A DNA stretch of 64,000 nucleotides from 40CM-2-70-7 sp035631315 (GTDB taxonomy: Bacteria > Gemmatimonadota > Gemmatimonadetes > Gemmatimonadales > GWC2-71-9). The notes under the pieces are model-generated. The model ran no database searches, had not been told where the DNA came from, and saw nothing but the letters and a program-made list of their open reading frames with translations. Where the stretch lies: the NCBI GenBank assembly GCA_035631315.1, contig DASQIZ010000109.1, positions 68,833-132,832 on the forward strand, written 5' to 3'. Position 1 is the first letter of the stretch, and the number at the start of each line of letters is the position of its first letter. A program made the translations under genes and the position numbers. This document shows, piece after piece, positions 25,119 through 33,539 of this stretch.

Positions 25119-26810
25119 ATGGACAAGCCGGCAGTGGGCCAGGTGCTGGACGAGATTGCCCGCTTCCTGGAATTGAAGGGCGAGAATCCCTTTCGCGTCC
25201 GCGCTTTCGAGAATGCCGCGCGGGCCGTGACCGGATTTCCGGGAGACCTCGCGGACGGCGTGAAGTCAGGCGCGCTCGCCGAGGTGCACGGCATCGGGAA
25301 AGCCACGCTGCAGATCGTTTCCGACCTCCTGGACACCGGCCGCTCGTCCGTCCTCGATGAGCTGCGCGAGCAGATTCCCCCCGGGCTCGTGGAGATGACC
25401 CGCATCCCGGGTCTCGGCGTCACCAAGATCCGTCAGATCCACGACGCGCTGGACATCGACACCGTCACCGATCTCGATGCGGCCGCCGCCGATGGCCGTC
25501 TCGCCGCCCTTCCCCGGTTCGGGGCCAAGACCGCCGACAACGTCCGGCGTGGCATCGCGCATCTGCGCCGCTCCACCGAATTCCGTCTCTCTCACCACGC
25601 CGCTGCCGAGGCCCGGTCCATTCGTGAAAGCCTGTCGGCCCTGGAAGGGGCCGCGCGGGTCGAGGTGGCGGGGAGCGTACGCCGGCGCCGTGAGGTCATT
25701 CGTGATCTGGACTTCCTGATCGGCTACCAGGATCCCGCGGCGCGTGACGCGATCGTGAAGCGCCTTCGCACCACACCGGGCGTTACCGACTCGTCGGGGG
25801 CGGAGAACGCGCTCACCCTGCGATTCGCGTCCGGAACCCTGGCCGACGTGTTCTTCGTGACGACTGAGGCGTTTGGACTCGCATGGGTCCGGGCCACCGG
25901 AAGCGCGGCCCATCTGGCACAGCTCGAGACCCGCGCGAACGAGCGGAAGGTTTCCCTGGCCCACGGCGCCTATCCAGAGGAAAAGGACGTCTACAGTGCC
26001 CTGGGGCTGGCCTGGATTCCCCCGGAGCTCCGCGAGGGAACTGGAGAGATCGACGCCGCAGCAGCGGGCACTCTGCCCCGGTTGGTGGAGGATCGGGATC
26101 TACGCGGCTTCGTCCATTGTCACAGCAACTACTCGGACGGCACGACCACGATCGCCGAATGGGCAGAGGCCTGCGCGGCCGCCGGCTATTCGTGGATGGG
26201 CCTCACCGATCATGGCCAAGGCGCGTTTGCGGGCGGTTTGAAAACCGAGGACATCGGAAAACAGCACGGGGAGATCGACGCGGTGAACCGGGCGAATCCG
26301 TCGTTCACGGTGCTCAAGGGCATCGAGGCGGACATTCTCGAAGACGGGAAGCTCGACTACGACGCGGCGACACTCGATCGGTTCGACTTCGTCATCGGCT
26401 CCATCCACACCAGGTTCGGCATGACGGAGCAGCAGATGACGGATCGGGTCTTGAAGGCCATGGACGACCCGCACCTCACCATCCTTGGGCACCCCACCGG
26501 GCGGCTGCTCCTTTCGCGCGATCCGTTCCCCATCGATCTCGAGCGGGTCCTCCGGCGCGCCGCCGACCGCGGCATCGCGATCGAGGTGAACGCGGACCCG
26601 CACCGTCTCGATCTCGACTGGCGGCACGTGCGGGAGGCCCGGGATTTCGGGGTGACCGTGTCGATCGGCGCCGACGCGCACTCCGTCGCGGGGATGGCGA
26701 ATGTCGGCGTCGGCGTCGGAGTGGCGCGGAAGGGCTGGGTCGAAGCGGATGACGTCCTGAACACCCGCGACGTCGACTCCTTCCGCACCTTCGCGAAGGC
26801 TCGGCGATGA
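25119..26810 (+). CDS. polX: DNA polymerase X / PHP phosphoesterase (PolX)
   Basis: 563 residues with the bacterial PolX layout. Residues 1-150 are helix-hairpin-helix DNA-binding domains (LAEVHGIGKATLQ, MTRIPGLGVTKI). The polymerase palm follows, with catalytic Asp196 and Asp198 in VIRDLDFLIG and a third Asp in LADVFFV. The C-terminal PHP domain (from about 328) has metal ligands HCHSNYSDG (His333, His335), LTDHG, KGIEAD, GSIHT, LGHPTGR and ADAHS. The enzyme fills gaps and has 3-prime exonuclease activity in base excision repair. ATG overlap (ATGA) with nth directly links it to an AP lyase. Confidence 0.95.
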   Translation: MDKPAVGQVLDEIARFLELKGENPFRVRAFENAARAVTGFPGDLADGVKSGALAEVHGIGKATLQIVSDLLDTGRSSVLDELREQIPPGLVEMTRIPGLGVTKIRQIHDALDIDTVTDLDAAAADGRLAALPRFGAKTADNVRRGIAHLRRSTEFRLSHHAAAEARSIRESLSALEGAARVEVAGSVRRRREVIRDLDFLIGYQDPAARDAIVKRLRTTPGVTDSSGAENALTLRFASGTLADVFFVTTEAFGLAWVRATGSAAHLAQLETRANERKVSLAHGAYPEEKDVYSALGLAWIPPELREGTGEIDAAAAGTLPRLVEDRDLRGFVHCHSNYSDGTTTIAEWAEACAAAGYSWMGLTDHGQGAFAGGLKTEDIGKQHGEIDAVNRANPSFTVLKGIEADILEDGKLDYDAATLDRFDFVIGSIHTRFGMTEQQMTDRVLKAMDDPHLTILGHPTGRLLLSRDPFPIDLERVLRRAADRGIAIEVNADPHRLDLDWRHVREARDFGVTVSIGADAHSVAGMANVGVGVGVARKGWVEADDVLNTRDVDSFRTFAKARR

Positions 26811-27460
26811 AGCGCAAGGAATCGCAGAGCCAACTCAAGGCCCGGACGCATAAAATCGTGGGCCGGCTCTCCCGCGAGTTCCCCGACGCGAAATGCGCCC
26901 TCGATCACCGCAACGCGTTCGAGCTCGTGGCCGCCACGATGCTGTCGGCACAATGCACCGACGTGCGCGTGAACATGGTGACGCCGGTGCTCTTCACGAC
27001 GTTCCCGACGCCCGGCGCGCTCGCCGACGCCGACCCTTCCGCCGTCGAGGCGATAATCAAGAGCACGGGATTCTTTCGGAACAAGGCGAAGTCGCTGCTG
27101 GGCATGGCGCGCGCCGTGGTCGAGCAGCATGGCGGACGGGTGCCCGACACCATGGACGAGCTGGTGAAGCTCCCCGGCGTCGGACGCAAGACGGCGAACG
27201 TCGTGCTGGGGAACGCGTTCGGGAAAAATGAGGGCATCGTCGTCGACACCCACGTACAACGCATCTCCGGACTCCTGAAGCTCACGCGGGAGAAGACCCC
27301 GGAGAAAATCGAGCTTGCTCTGATGCCCCTCGTGCCCCGCCCCAAATGGACGATCTTCTCGCACTTGCTGATTCTTCATGGCCGGAAGACATGCATCGCC
27401 CGGCGCCCGCACTGCGGCGAATGCCGGATCTCCGATCTCTGCCCGAGCGCCGGCCTGTGA
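26807..27460 (+). CDS. nth: endonuclease III (DNA glycosylase/AP lyase)
   Basis: 217 residues, a normal Nth length. The helix-hairpin-helix KLPGVGRKTANVVL contains the catalytic Lys128, and Asp147 lies in VVDTHVQRI. The [4Fe-4S] cluster ligands are Cys196, Cys203, Cys206 and Cys212 in the spacing C-x6-C-x2-C-x5-C. The enzyme cuts oxidised pyrimidines out of DNA and nicks the resulting AP site, producing gaps that PolX, encoded just upstream with a 4-bp overlap, could fill. It overlaps the next gene by GTGA. Confidence 0.96.
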   Translation: MKRKESQSQLKARTHKIVGRLSREFPDAKCALDHRNAFELVAATMLSAQCTDVRVNMVTPVLFTTFPTPGALADADPSAVEAIIKSTGFFRNKAKSLLGMARAVVEQHGGRVPDTMDELVKLPGVGRKTANVVLGNAFGKNEGIVVDTHVQRISGLLKLTREKTPEKIELALMPLVPRPKWTIFSHLLILHGRKTCIARRPHCGECRISDLCPSAGL

Positions 27461-28611
27461 CCATTGCCCTCACCGGCATCGACCGCGACACGCTCATCGC
27501 CACCCGCCGCGATCTCCATCAGCACCCCGAGCTGGGAAACCAGGAAACGCGCACGAGCACGCTGGTCGCCGAGCGGCTGAAAAGCTCCGGTTACCAGGTG
27601 ACCAGGGGGGTGGGGAACACGGGCGTGGTGGGGACGAGGGGCTCAGGGAGCCGCTGCGTCCTGCTCCGCGCGGACATGGATGCCCTGCCGGTGCAGGAGG
27701 CCAACGAAGTCCCTTACAAGTCGCGCCATGACGGCAAGATGCACGCGTGCGGCCATGACGGGCACGTCGCCATCGGTCTCGAAGTCGCGCGCCGGCTCGG
27801 CGCCGCATCACTTCCGGGCACGGTGAAATTCGCGTTCCAGCCGGCCGAAGAAATTTCGGACGGCGCGCAGGCGATGATCCGCGCCGGTGTGCTCGATCGC
27901 CCCAAGGTCGACGCCGCCTTCGGACTGCATCTGTGGAACGACATCCCCGCGGGGACGATCGGGATCATGCCCGGCCCGGTGATGGCCTCGGTCGATGAAT
28001 TCGAGATCAGGATCGTGGGCCGCGGTGGCCACGCCGCCGCGCCGCACCAGACCATCGACCCCGTGCTGATTTCGGCGCATCTGATCACCGCGCTCCAGAG
28101 CCTGATCTCGCGTCGCCGGGACCCGTTCGAAGAGGGCGTCTTGTCGGTCACGCAGGTGCAGGCGGGGCACGCGTTCAACGTCATCCCCGGCACCGCCGAG
28201 GTCCGGGGAACGGTGCGGACCTTCGGCGGCCGCCTCTGGGACGAGGCGCCGACGCTGGTGGAGGAGACGGCGAAGGGCGTGGCCTCGACCTTCGGTGCGA
28301 CGGCGGACGTGCGCTTTCGCCGGCACACGAAGCCCCTGATCAACGACCAGGCGATGACTGCGCTCATGCGCGAAGTCGCGATCGAGGTCGTCGGCGCGAA
28401 GCATGTCCGTTCCGGCGTCCGGACCATGGGCGGAGAAGACATGTCCTTCTTCCTCGCGAACGTCCCCGGATGCTTCGCCTTCGTCGGCTCCGCGACGCCG
28501 AACCGCCCTGCCTCGCCTCACCACAGCCCGACCTTCGACATCGACGAAGCGTCCCTCGCAATCGGCGTCGAGCTGCTTTCGCGCACCGCGGTCCGGTTCC
28601 TCGAGTCCTAA
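27457..28611 (+). CDS. M20-family amidohydrolase (hippurate/IAA-amino acid hydrolase type)
   Basis: 384 residues. It has the M20D signatures: DLHQHPELGNQE, RADMDALPVQE, the metal-binding HACGHDGHVAIGL, FQPAEEISDGA with the catalytic Glu pair, and FGLHLWNDIPAGTIG. A dimerisation domain (about 180-290) is inserted as usual. Enzymes of this group cleave N-acyl amino acids. GTG 27457 overlaps nth (GTGA), although a role in repair is not implied. It joins the next gene through TAATG. Confidence 0.9.
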   Translation: MTIALTGIDRDTLIATRRDLHQHPELGNQETRTSTLVAERLKSSGYQVTRGVGNTGVVGTRGSGSRCVLLRADMDALPVQEANEVPYKSRHDGKMHACGHDGHVAIGLEVARRLGAASLPGTVKFAFQPAEEISDGAQAMIRAGVLDRPKVDAAFGLHLWNDIPAGTIGIMPGPVMASVDEFEIRIVGRGGHAAAPHQTIDPVLISAHLITALQSLISRRRDPFEEGVLSVTQVQAGHAFNVIPGTAEVRGTVRTFGGRLWDEAPTLVEETAKGVASTFGATADVRFRRHTKPLINDQAMTALMREVAIEVVGAKHVRSGVRTMGGEDMSFFLANVPGCFAFVGSATPNRPASPHHSPTFDIDEASLAIGVELLSRTAVRFLES

Positions 28612-30584
28612 TGCCGAATCTCCTGGGCGCCGAAGCATCCGCCTACCTCAAGTCGGCCGCCCACCAACCGGTGCACTGGCAACCCTGGGGATCGAGCGCG
28701 TTCGAACGCGCCCGGACCGAGAACAAGCCGGTCCTGCTCGATATCGGCGCGGTCTGGTGCCATTGGTGTCACGTGATGGACGGCGAGTCGTACGAAGACC
28801 CGGCGGTGGCCGAGGTGCTGAACCGGGAGTTCGTCTGCGTGAAGGTGGACCGGGACGAGCGCCCCGACGTCGACGCGCGCTATCAACGCGCGGTCCAGGC
28901 GATCTCCGGCCAGGGCGGCTGGCCACTCACCGCGTTCCTCGACGGCGAGGGACGGGTGTTCTACGGCGGCACGTACTTCCCGCCCGATCAGAACGCCTAC
29001 GGCCGCCCCGGCTTCCGGACCACGCTCGTGGAAATCGCCCGGCGGTACCACGAGGATCGCGACCGGCTCCTCAAGAACGCCTCGGAGCTGGCTGAGCGTC
29101 TGGGTGAGGCGCTGGACGAGACCGGAAAGGGAGAAGCGGGAGAAGGCGTGCTCGTCGCCGGCGCCGACGTGATGGCCCGGATGTTCGACGTTCGTTACGG
29201 CGGGTTCGGCGGCGCGCCGAAGTTCCCGCACCCCGGTGCCTGCGAGCTTCTGCTCGCGCGGTGGTGGGACACGCGGGAAGACTGGCCTCGGGAAGTCGTG
29301 ATCAAGACACTCGAGGGCATGGCGCGTGGCGGCATCCGCGATCACCTCGCGGGCGGGTTCCACCGATACGCGGTGGATGAGCGCTGGATCGTGCCCCACT
29401 TCGAGAAGATGGCGACGGACAACGCCGAGCTCCTTCGCGCCTACTGTTCGGCCTACTCGGCGTTCGGCGTCGACGCGTTCCGGGAAACGGCGTCGGGCAT
29501 CGTCGACTGGGTGCTCGCTACCCTGTCGGATCCTGAGTCGAAGGTGTTCTTCGCCTCTCAGGACGCCGATACGACCTTCGGCGATGACGGCGACTACTGG
29601 ACCTGGACGGTGGCGGAAGCGAAGGCCGCCCTGTCCGGACCGGAGTTCGAGGTGGCCGCGAAGGTCTTCGACATCGGCGAGCACGGCGAAATGCATTTGA
29701 ACCCCGCCAAGAACGTTCTCTGGCGTCGGATGGCGCCGGCGGCGGCGGAGCGCGGGACGCTCCAGACCGCGATGCGGAAGCTCAGGCAGGCCCGGGACCA
29801 GAGAACGCCACCCTTCGTCGACCGTACCCCGTATGTGTCGTGGAATGCGATGCTGGCGGGAGCTTTCATGCAGGCGGGAGCCGTACTGGATCGGACCGAG
29901 TGCAACGATCTCGCACTCGGCTGTCTCGAAAAACTCTGGCGCGAGAGCTGGCTGGAGGGCACGGGAATGTCGCGCGTCATCGGTCGCCCCACTCCGAGCG
30001 GCATGCTGGATGACCAGGTACAGGCCGCGGCGTCATTCCTCGATGCTTACGAAGCAACCGGGACCGACGCCTGGCTTGACCGCGCTCTGGCCGTGATGGA
30101 GCACGTCGAGCGCGCGCACGGAGACGACGCGGGTGGCTATTGGGACATCGCGACCACGGGCGGCAGCGCCTACCTGGCGGTGCGCGGCAAGCCGGCCCAG
30201 GACGCGCCGTCTCCATCGGGGAATGGCGTCGCTGCTCTCGTACTCGCCCGTCTGGCGGCCATCACGGATGACCCGCGGTGGCGGGATCGCCTGGACCGTC
30301 AGGTGAAGACGTTCGCCGGCGCCGCGAGCCAGCTCGGTCTTCATGGCGCGACCATCCTGCGGGCGATCGACTGGGCTCTCCACCCGGTCACACGCTTCGA
30401 AGTCTCCGGACCTCCGGGTCCCGGTGAAGCCTGCGCCATGCACCTCGCGGCACTGCAGGCGTGGCGGCCGCGCCGAGTCGTCGTCAGGCGGGAGGGCGAC
30501 CGGCCGCAGGCCACGGTCTGCGTCGGCACCACGTGTTCGCTCCCCGTCGCCACCCGAACGGCTCTCGCCGAGCTGGTCGCGTGA
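28611..30584 (+). CDS. thioredoxin-domain protein of the YyaL/SSP411 family (DUF255)
   Basis: 657 residues. The N-terminal 165 or so form a thioredoxin-like domain with LLDIGAVWCHWCHVMDGES, a WCHWC variant of CxxC (the spacing is Cys-His-Trp-Cys). The remainder is an alpha/alpha barrel (six-hairpin) domain resembling N-acylglucosamine 2-epimerase, for example FHRYAVDERWIVPHFEKM. The family runs from bacteria to human SPATA20 and its function is unsettled. Start ATG 28611 shares an A with the upstream TAA. It overlaps the aldo/keto reductase gene (GTGA). Confidence 0.9.
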   Translation: MPNLLGAEASAYLKSAAHQPVHWQPWGSSAFERARTENKPVLLDIGAVWCHWCHVMDGESYEDPAVAEVLNREFVCVKVDRDERPDVDARYQRAVQAISGQGGWPLTAFLDGEGRVFYGGTYFPPDQNAYGRPGFRTTLVEIARRYHEDRDRLLKNASELAERLGEALDETGKGEAGEGVLVAGADVMARMFDVRYGGFGGAPKFPHPGACELLLARWWDTREDWPREVVIKTLEGMARGGIRDHLAGGFHRYAVDERWIVPHFEKMATDNAELLRAYCSAYSAFGVDAFRETASGIVDWVLATLSDPESKVFFASQDADTTFGDDGDYWTWTVAEAKAALSGPEFEVAAKVFDIGEHGEMHLNPAKNVLWRRMAPAAAERGTLQTAMRKLRQARDQRTPPFVDRTPYVSWNAMLAGAFMQAGAVLDRTECNDLALGCLEKLWRESWLEGTGMSRVIGRPTPSGMLDDQVQAAASFLDAYEATGTDAWLDRALAVMEHVERAHGDDAGGYWDIATTGGSAYLAVRGKPAQDAPSPSGNGVAALVLARLAAITDDPRWRDRLDRQVKTFAGAASQLGLHGATILRAIDWALHPVTRFEVSGPPGPGEACAMHLAALQAWRPRRVVVRREGDRPQATVCVGTTCSLPVATRTALAELVA

Positions 30585-31552
30585 ACAAGCGCATCCTGGG
30601 CCGGACCGGGTTCGCCGTTTCCGAAGTCGGGTTCGGTGCCTGGGCTATTGGCGGAAACCGGTACGGCAACTCGTACGGCCCCACCGACGATGCGGAATCG
30701 CGGCGCGCCATCCGGCGCGCGCTGGACGTGGGCTGCACGTTTTTCGATACGGCGGACGTGTACGGGCACGGACACAGCGAAGAAGTGCTCGGCGAGGCGC
30801 TGGGAGGCGAGCGGTCGAAGGTGGTCATCGCGACCAAGGTCGGCGGCAACTTCTACAACCGCGACGTGCACGCTCTGCTCCACGACCGGATCGCGCAGAT
30901 GATGGGGCGGCCGTACGGCGAGATCCCCGCCGACGCCACCCTGCCGGTCACTCACGACTCGACGTTTACCCCCGAGTACATCCGCTTCGCGCTGGAGCAG
31001 AGCCTGCGCCGGCTCGGAACCGACTACGTCGATCTCCTCCAGCTTCACAACCCGGCCCTGAGCCTCATCGGTGCGATGGACACGTACGGCGTGCTCGAGG
31101 ATCTCAAGCAGGAGGGGAAGATCCGGGCTTATGGGGTCTCCATCCACCCGCCGGAAGAAGGAATGGCCGCGATTCAGGCGACCATGCCCGATACCATTCA
31201 GGTCGTGTACAACATCGCGCGCCGGGACCCGGAGGATGGACTCCTGGCGGCGGCGCGGGCAGCCAACGTCGGCATCATCGCGCGGGAGCCACTGGCCAAT
31301 GGATTTCTCGCGGGCGCATATGGTCCGGAGGCGACCTGGGAGGCCGGCGATATCAGGGCCCGGATGCCCAGGCCCTACGTCGCCAAAATGGCTGCACTCG
31401 GCGCCCGGGTCCGCGAGCTCGCCCACCAGTCCCGCGTGTCGCCGGCCCAATTGGCCCTGCGGTTCGTGCTGGACAACCCCGACGTGGGTGTCGTGATTGT
31501 AGGGGTGAAAAACGTGAAGCAGGTCGACGACAACTTCGCACTGGAGCAGTGA
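30581..31552 (+). CDS. aldo/keto reductase
   Basis: 323 residues of TIM-barrel NADPH reductase. Catalytic residues are recognisable: Asp in FFDTADVYGHG with the following Tyr, Lys in VVIATKVGG, and His in DLLQLHNPA; the NADPH site is at IIAREPLANGFLAG and the C-terminal VVIVGVKNVKQVDDNF. The closest named subgroup is the YhdN/Gcy-like branch, whose physiological carbonyl substrates are unknown. GTG 30581 overlaps the YyaL stop; the stop shares a base with the cyclophilin start (TGATG). Confidence 0.92.
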   Translation: MNKRILGRTGFAVSEVGFGAWAIGGNRYGNSYGPTDDAESRRAIRRALDVGCTFFDTADVYGHGHSEEVLGEALGGERSKVVIATKVGGNFYNRDVHALLHDRIAQMMGRPYGEIPADATLPVTHDSTFTPEYIRFALEQSLRRLGTDYVDLLQLHNPALSLIGAMDTYGVLEDLKQEGKIRAYGVSIHPPEEGMAAIQATMPDTIQVVYNIARRDPEDGLLAAARAANVGIIAREPLANGFLAGAYGPEATWEAGDIRARMPRPYVAKMAALGARVRELAHQSRVSPAQLALRFVLDNPDVGVVIVGVKNVKQVDDNFALEQ

Positions 31553-32001
31553 TGGCAGCCACGAAGGCCGTGATCGATACCGCGCAGGGCGTCATCGAGC
31601 TGGACCTCTTCTCCGATGAGGTGCCCGGCACGGTCGCCAATTTCGAGAAACTCGCCAAGGAAGGATTCTACGACGGGACGACGTTCCACCGGGTCATCCC
31701 GAACTTCATGATCCAGGGTGGTGATCCCTACTCCAAGACCGGGAAAGGACGCGTCGGCACCGGCGGGCCCGGCTACACGATCAAGTGCGAGACCCACCTC
31801 AACAAGCACAAGCACGTGGCCGGCACGCTGTCGATGGCGCACGCCGGAAAGGATACCGGCGGATCTCAGTTCTTCATTTGTCACGCACCCCAGCGTCACC
31901 TCGATGGCGTCCACACCGTGTTCGGGCAGGTGACCAAGGGCCTGGACGTCGTGAACAAGATCAAGCAGAACGACAAGATCAACTCGATCAAGGTGTCGTG
32001 A
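31552..32001 (+). CDS. peptidyl-prolyl cis-trans isomerase, cyclophilin type
   Basis: 149 residues, a minimal cyclophilin. The active site segments TFHRVIPNFMIQGGDP (catalytic Arg), GSQFFICHAPQRHLDGVHTVFGQV and SMAHAGKDTG are intact. No signal peptide is present, so it works in the cytoplasm, speeding proline isomerisation during folding. It sits within the long co-directional run, coupled to genes on both sides by TGATG overlaps. Confidence 0.95.
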   Translation: MAATKAVIDTAQGVIELDLFSDEVPGTVANFEKLAKEGFYDGTTFHRVIPNFMIQGGDPYSKTGKGRVGTGGPGYTIKCETHLNKHKHVAGTLSMAHAGKDTGGSQFFICHAPQRHLDGVHTVFGQVTKGLDVVNKIKQNDKINSIKVS

Positions 32002-33110
32002 TGCGGGTCCTGGGCATCCTGCTGCTCCTCGGCGCCTCGCTCTCTGCCCAGGAGCGCGCCGGGTGGGTGACGAAGATCGGGACGGACACCATCGCCCTCG
32101 AGACCTATGAGCGCACCGCTACGGGACTCCGCGGCGAGCTGGTGACCAGGTCCCCGATTGCCGTTCATCGCATCTACACGGTGACCTATGGATCGGGAGG
32201 GCCGGCGTACGAGCTGGTGACGCACAACATCGGGAATGCTCCGAACATGCCGGCCGAAGCCACGCTCGCGGGTCCCGCGAGTGACCGCCTGCCCTATCTC
32301 TTCCCGGCGATGGGACTCATCGAAGATGCGGTGCGCGCCGCGCGAGCCCGCCATACCGACTCGACCACGATCACCGGCGTGCAGATGACCAACGGGAATC
32401 CGGTGAACCTGACCGTCAGGCTGTTCGGCCGGGATTCGGTGCATCTGTACCTCGGGCCGATCGTGGGACCGTTCATCGGGAAGCTCGACGCCACCGACCG
32501 CATCACGCAGCTCTCCGGCCGGTTCACGACGGAGAAGTACGAGTGGGTGCGCGTGCCGAATCTCGACCTGGCCACCCTCGGCCCGAAGTTCGCGAGCCGC
32601 GCCGTCGCGATCCTCAGCCCCCGGGAAACGACCACCGTGGCGTTCGGCGGAGCCGGCATCGCCATCACCTATGGCAGTCCCTCGGTTCGCGGGCGCGCCG
32701 TTTTTGGCGGACTCGTCCCCTGGGGTCAGGTGTGGCGCGCGGGGGCCAATGCGGCGACAACCTTCACGACGACTGCAGCGGTGAGCATCGCCGGACATGC
32801 GATCCCGGCCGGTGCGTACACACTCTTCCTCCTGCCCACGCCCACCGCGTGGACGCTCGTGATCAACAGGCAGACCCTGGCGCCCTGTGAAGCGACCTGC
32901 CCCGCCCAGCGCGCGCCGCTGTGGGGCACGGACTACTCCGCCGACTCGGATTTCCTGCGCGTCCCGATGCTGGTGCAGCAGTCACCTGCCTTGATCGAGC
33001 ATTTCGGGATCACCGCCACACCGCAGAGCGGACTGACGGGTGACGGCGCGCTCCTCACATTCGCCTGGGAACACACGAAGGCTTCCGTCGAACTCCGGAA
33101 GCCGAAGTGA
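32001..33110 (+). CDS. exported DUF2911-domain protein
   Basis: 369 residues beginning with a signal peptide (MRVLGILLLLGASLSAQ). The first 200 residues form a beta-rich domain I do not recognise. From about 220 the chain matches DUF2911: GSPSVRGRAVFGGLVPWGQ, VWRAGANAATTFTTTAAVS, GAYTLFLLP and WTLVINR. DUF2911 proteins are periplasmic, common in Bacteroidota and related phyla, and of unknown function. ATG 32001 shares a base with the cyclophilin stop; it ends in a GTGA overlap with the next gene. Confidence 0.82.
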   Translation: MRVLGILLLLGASLSAQERAGWVTKIGTDTIALETYERTATGLRGELVTRSPIAVHRIYTVTYGSGGPAYELVTHNIGNAPNMPAEATLAGPASDRLPYLFPAMGLIEDAVRAARARHTDSTTITGVQMTNGNPVNLTVRLFGRDSVHLYLGPIVGPFIGKLDATDRITQLSGRFTTEKYEWVRVPNLDLATLGPKFASRAVAILSPRETTTVAFGGAGIAITYGSPSVRGRAVFGGLVPWGQVWRAGANAATTFTTTAAVSIAGHAIPAGAYTLFLLPTPTAWTLVINRQTLAPCEATCPAQRAPLWGTDYSADSDFLRVPMLVQQSPALIEHFGITATPQSGLTGDGALLTFAWEHTKASVELRKPK

Positions 33111-33529
33111 ACGTCGACTTCGCGGTCGTCTCCGACTACGCGCTGGTCGACCAGGCGGGGAAGATTTCGGTCCTCGGCATCTTCCAGCACATCTGGGTTC
33201 AGCAGTTCCCGGCCATGCATCCACGACTGCACCTGGTGCTGCGGCTCAAGGGTAAGCGGACCGAGATCGGCGAACATCCGGTACAGATCCGTCTGGTGGA
33301 CGAGCGGGATTCCGAGATTCTGGGCGGGTCCGGCACCGTCAACTTCGCCGAGCCTCCGGCTGGGGTCACGGACATCGAGGCCGCGGCAATTCTGGTTTTC
33401 GACGTCCCCTTCCCCCACCCGGGGACCTACCGGTTCGCGATCGCCGTGGATGGCGCGCCCGCGGCCTCGGTCCCGATCACGGTGAGTCAGATGCCGGCGC
33501 CGCCCGGCGGGGCCAACCCGCTGCATTAG
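33107..33529 (+). CDS. hypothetical protein, DUF6941-like
   Basis: 140 residues, no signal peptide. It begins VDFAVVSDYALVDQAGKISVLGIF and is predicted to be a small beta-sandwich with a central Pro/Gly turn region (VPFPHPGTYRFAIAVDG). This resembles proteins filed as DUF6941, whose role is unknown; the assignment is from memory. GTG 33107 overlaps the DUF2911 stop. Its stop codon TAG forms the first half of the -10 box of the next gene. Confidence 0.65.
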   Translation: MNVDFAVVSDYALVDQAGKISVLGIFQHIWVQQFPAMHPRLHLVLRLKGKRTEIGEHPVQIRLVDERDSEILGGSGTVNFAEPPAGVTDIEAAAILVFDVPFPHPGTYRFAIAVDGAPAASVPITVSQMPAPPGGANPLH

Positions 33530-33532
33530 ATT
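33527..33532 (+). promoter_or_regulatory. leaderless -10 box (TAGATT) for the GT39 gene, overlapping a stop codon
   Basis: TAGATT is followed by 7 nt and GTG 33540. The TAG of the box is the stop codon of the upstream gene, so the promoter is embedded in the operon. Confidence 0.55.
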
Positions 33533-33539
33533 CACCGCC

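Noticed and set aside
27346..27456. Upstream extension of the M20 hydrolase to ATG 27346
   Set aside because: It would lie wholly within nth and adds 37 residues not expected in the family; GTG 27457 fits the GTGA overlap.
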